This document shows, in pieces, positions 61,469 to 64,000 of a stretch of DNA of 64,000 nt. Under the pieces are notes generated by a model. The model was given only the letters and a program-made list of their open reading frames with translations, made no database searches and was not told the origin of the DNA. The stretch's first letter is position 1. The number at the start of each line of letters is the position of its first letter. Origin of the DNA: Chitinophaga sp. YR627 (GTDB taxonomy: Bacteria; Bacteroidota; Bacteroidia; Chitinophagales; Chitinophagaceae); contig NZ_FOUX01000005.1 in the NCBI RefSeq assembly GCF_900114995.1, positions 558,001 to 622,000 on the forward strand, read 5' to 3'. Both the position numbers and the translations under genes were made by a program.

Positions 61469-64000
61469 TTAGTGTTGCATTTGAGTATGGTGCAATAACT
61501 TCACCTGATCTGCTGACTGATCTGCAGGTGGTTTACGGGATACCTTTTCCTGTAAATACTGGAATACCACGAAGAGTACCGGAATGATGAATACACCCAG
61601 TATAACACCTGTCAGCATACCACCTGCAGTACTGATACTGATGGAGTGGTTACCTTCTGCGGAAGGTCCCTTTACGGTCATCAGCGGCAGCAGACCTGCC
61701 ACGAATGCCAGGGAAGTCATGATGATGGGTCTTAAGCGCAGTTTTGCGGCTTCTATAGCAGCAGCTACCAGGGTCTTACCTGCCTTTCTGCGTTGTACGG
61801 CAAATTCAACGATCAGGATCGCATTCTTGGCCAGGAGACCAATGAGCATGACCAATCCCACCTGTACGTAGATATTGTTGTCAATACCCACTGCACGGAT
61901 TGCGAGGAATACCCCAAGGATACCTGTCGGAATAGACAACAGTACCGCCAGCGGAAGGATATAACTTTCATACTGCGCTGCCAGCAGGAAGTATACGAAG
62001 ACGAGGGCCAGTGCGAAGATGATCACCATCTGGTTGCCTGATTGTTTCTCTTCCCGGCTCAGACCTGTCCATTCGAAGCTATAACCGGCAGGCAGTTTAC
62101 CTGCTGCCAGTTTCTCTACCGCATTGATCGCATCACCGGTACTGTAACCCGGTTTAGGGATCGCATTCACAGCAATAGAATTATACAGGTTGTAACGGTT
62201 CATGGTTTCCGGACCATATACTCTTTTCAGTTTGATGATACTGTTCACCGGCACCATTGCTCCCTGATCGTTCTTTACGTACATGCCTTCCAGGCTTTCA
62301 GGCGCGCCACGGGTTTCCGGACTAGCCTGTACCATCACACGGTAATATTTTCCGAAGAGATTGAAATCAGACGCCTGACGGCTACCGTAGTTGGTCTGCA
62401 GGTTACTCATCAGATCACTGATACTTACACCCAGCTGTTTTGCCTTTACGGCATCCACTTCCAGCTGGTATTGCGGGAAATCGGCGCGGAACATGGTAAA
62501 TGCAACCGCTATTTCCGGTTGCTGCATCATCTCTCCGATGAACTTATTGGCGGTTTCACTGAATTTATCGATCGATCCACCGGTACGGTCCTGTAACATC
62601 AATTCCAGACCATTGAAGGTACCGAAGCCCGGTACGGTCGGGAAAGTGAAGATGTTGAATGTACCTTCCTTGATACTCGCCAGTTTTTCATTAATGACAC
62701 CTACCAGCATATTGATATCCTGGATCTCTCCGCGTTCCTGGATTGGTTTCAGTTTCATAAAGCCCAGTGCATAAGCAGGGCTGGAACTGTTGCTCAACAG
62801 GTTAAAACCCGAGATGGTCGTTGCCGATTCTACCGCCGGAATCGTACGCAGAAGACTATCTGCACGTTTGAGCACATCGGTCGTACGGTCCAGACCAGCA
62901 CCTGCCGGTAAAGAAAGAGACAACGCCACGAAGCTGGCATCCTCATTTGGAATAAAGCCTTTCGGTGTCGTGTTCATCAGCCATACGGATACACCGGTGA
63001 TGACAGCAAGCGCGGTCAGTCCGATCCATTTAAAGCGGACCAGTGATTTTACGCCACGGGTATATTTATTGGTTACCGCATTAAAGCCGGTATTGAAGGC
63101 TGCAAAGAAGCGTTTACCAAAACCTTTCTTTTCATTGTGGCCATTCGCATGGTTATTCTTCAGGATCAATGCACACAGTGCAGGACTTAAGGTCAATGCG
63201 TTAAATGCAGAGATCAGGATGGCGATAGCCAGTGTAAAGGCAAACTGCCGGTAGAATACTCCTGTAGGTCCTTCCATGAAACCTACGGGCAGGAATACCG
63301 CTGTCATCACGAGCGTAATAGACACGATCGCACCAGAGATCTCACTCAGGGCAGAAACGGTAGCCGCACGGGCACTCAGGTGTGAGCGTTCCATTTTACC
63401 ATGCACCGCTTCCACGACGACGATCGCATCATCCACCACGATACCGATGGCCAGTACGAGTGCGAAGAGGGTCAGCATATTGATGGAGAAACCCAGCATC
63501 TGCAAAAAGAAAAAGGTACCCACCAGCGACACCGGTACAGCGATGGCAGGTATCAGTGTGGAGCGGAAGTCCTGCAGGAATATGAACACAATCACGAATA
63601 CCAGGATAAACGCTTCTATGAGGGTATGTTTAACCTGTTCGATAGAGACGTCCAGCTGTTCTTTGGTACTCATGGTGACATGGTACTTAATCCCTTTAGG
63701 GAAGCTGGCAGAAGCTTTTTTCATCACCTCTTCCACGGCCAGCTGGATCGCATTGGCGTTGGAGCCGTTAGTCTGGAATACCGCCATGGTGACAGCATCC
63801 TTTCCATTCAGTTTATTATCGGTTGTATAGTTAGCTGCACCTAATTCGATACGTGCCAGGTCTTTCAGATAAAGCACTGAACCGTCTGTTCCAGCACGCA
63901 CCACGATATTTTCAAACTGTTCCTGTTTATTGAACTTACCCGTATAGTTGATCACATAGGATAAAGGCTCATGACTGCCTTCACCGAACTTACCCGGCGC
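61469..64000 (-). CDS. RND multidrug efflux pump, HAE1 type (5' end cut by window)
   Basis: At least 843 residues are visible; the frame is open to the window end at 64000 (the residue at 63955 is a GTG in the middle of the protein). The visible part starts in the porter domain (PLSYVINYTGKFNKQ) and includes the proton-relay pair in GIVVDDAIVVVEAVHG, GFIPNEDASFVALSLSLPAGA, and the LAKNAILIVEFAVQRRKAG helix near the end. An estimated 200 N-terminal residues and a membrane-fusion partner gene lie outside the window. Confidence 0.93.
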   Translation of the reverse strand, partial: APGKFGEGSHEPLSYVINYTGKFNKQEQFENIVVRAGTDGSVLYLKDLARIELGAANYTTDNKLNGKDAVTMAVFQTNGSNANAIQLAVEEVMKKASASFPKGIKYHVTMSTKEQLDVSIEQVKHTLIEAFILVFVIVFIFLQDFRSTLIPAIAVPVSLVGTFFFLQMLGFSINMLTLFALVLAIGIVVDDAIVVVEAVHGKMERSHLSARAATVSALSEISGAIVSITLVMTAVFLPVGFMEGPTGVFYRQFAFTLAIAILISAFNALTLSPALCALILKNNHANGHNEKKGFGKRFFAAFNTGFNAVTNKYTRGVKSLVRFKWIGLTALAVITGVSVWLMNTTPKGFIPNEDASFVALSLSLPAGAGLDRTTDVLKRADSLLRTIPAVESATTISGFNLLSNSSSPAYALGFMKLKPIQERGEIQDINMLVGVINEKLASIKEGTFNIFTFPTVPGFGTFNGLELMLQDRTGGSIDKFSETANKFIGEMMQQPEIAVAFTMFRADFPQYQLEVDAVKAKQLGVSISDLMSNLQTNYGSRQASDFNLFGKYYRVMVQASPETRGAPESLEGMYVKNDQGAMVPVNSIIKLKRVYGPETMNRYNLYNSIAVNAIPKPGYSTGDAINAVEKLAAGKLPAGYSFEWTGLSREEKQSGNQMVIIFALALVFVYFLLAAQYESYILPLAVLLSIPTGILGVFLAIRAVGIDNNIYVQVGLVMLIGLLAKNAILIVEFAVQRRKAGKTLVAAAIEAAKLRLRPIIMTSLAFVAGLLPLMTVKGPSAEGNHSISISTAGGMLTGVILGVFIIPVLFVVFQYLQEKVSRKPPADQSADQVKLLHHTQMQH

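Noticed and set aside
1..64000. tRNA, rRNA, transposase and prophage genes
   Set aside because: No T-loop motifs in a cloverleaf setting, no rRNA stretches, no transposase or phage structural motifs were recognised on either strand.

Overview
The window looks like chromosomal DNA from a Bacteroidota soil or gut polysaccharide degrader, most likely Chitinophagaceae and close to Chitinophaga. The clues are two type IX secretion C-terminal domains (a type A tail on the GH8 enzyme, a gliding-associated type B tail on the SprB-repeat protein), several perfect TAnnTTTG -7 promoter boxes, two LytS/LytTR pairs, a MacB/FtsX-type permease, many lipobox lipoproteins, and chitosan- and arabinan-type glycoside hydrolases. 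No rRNA, tRNA, CRISPR array, transposase or phage module was seen. Genus assignment is inference.

Layout. 0-8 kb: a cut DoxX gene with an AHSA1-type protein, a secreted propeller-like protein, an orphan molybdenum hydroxylase large subunit, an esterase with TPR, a secreted unknown, and a SMUG2-type DNA glycosylase behind a SEC-C protein. 8-9.1 kb: a G-poor tract and the first copy of a structured repeat. 9-17.5 kb: unknowns, a frameshifted response regulator remnant, a GH43 enzyme, an SDR, an AraC regulator divergent from an FAD amine oxidase, and an exported thioredoxin-MsrA-MsrB repair operon. 17.6-21 kb: a fimbrillin-anchor-like lipoprotein, a mini-thioredoxin, the second and much more palindromic copy of the structured repeat, and a MocR regulator. 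22-25 kb: a clear cobalamin riboswitch, three tandem imperfect hairpins, and two surface lipoproteins resembling B12-capture proteins (BtuG type plus a PKD-domain partner). 25.3-30.4 kb: an 85-bp tandem repeat array, a barrel-like protein with a DUF3095 protein, then a histidine kinase, LytTR regulator and AraC regulator in one operon. 30-47 kb: hydrolases, GH8, Gfo/Idh, a FtsX permease, a GH71/GH99-like lipoprotein with a trefoil tail, an exported Nif3-like protein, a vanadium haloperoxidase-like lipoprotein, an M15 peptidase and a methyltransferase.

48.2-53.5 kb is the most unusual block. It is a seven-gene minus-strand cluster: SCO1-type lipoprotein, small Cys-rich exported protein, AraC regulator, 61-aa membrane protein, a CydA-like membrane protein with a C-terminal cytochrome c domain, a second polytopic protein also ending in a cytochrome c domain, and a 56-aa membrane protein. 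It reads as a bd-superfamily, cytochrome-c-linked terminal oxidase (or related reductase) without CydB.

53.9-64 kb: an AraC regulator, a class C serine hydrolase, small lipoprotein and membrane proteins, a VOC protein, and an RND efflux pump (cut by the window end) with its outer-membrane channel, followed on the same strand by a second LytS/LytTR pair that may control it.
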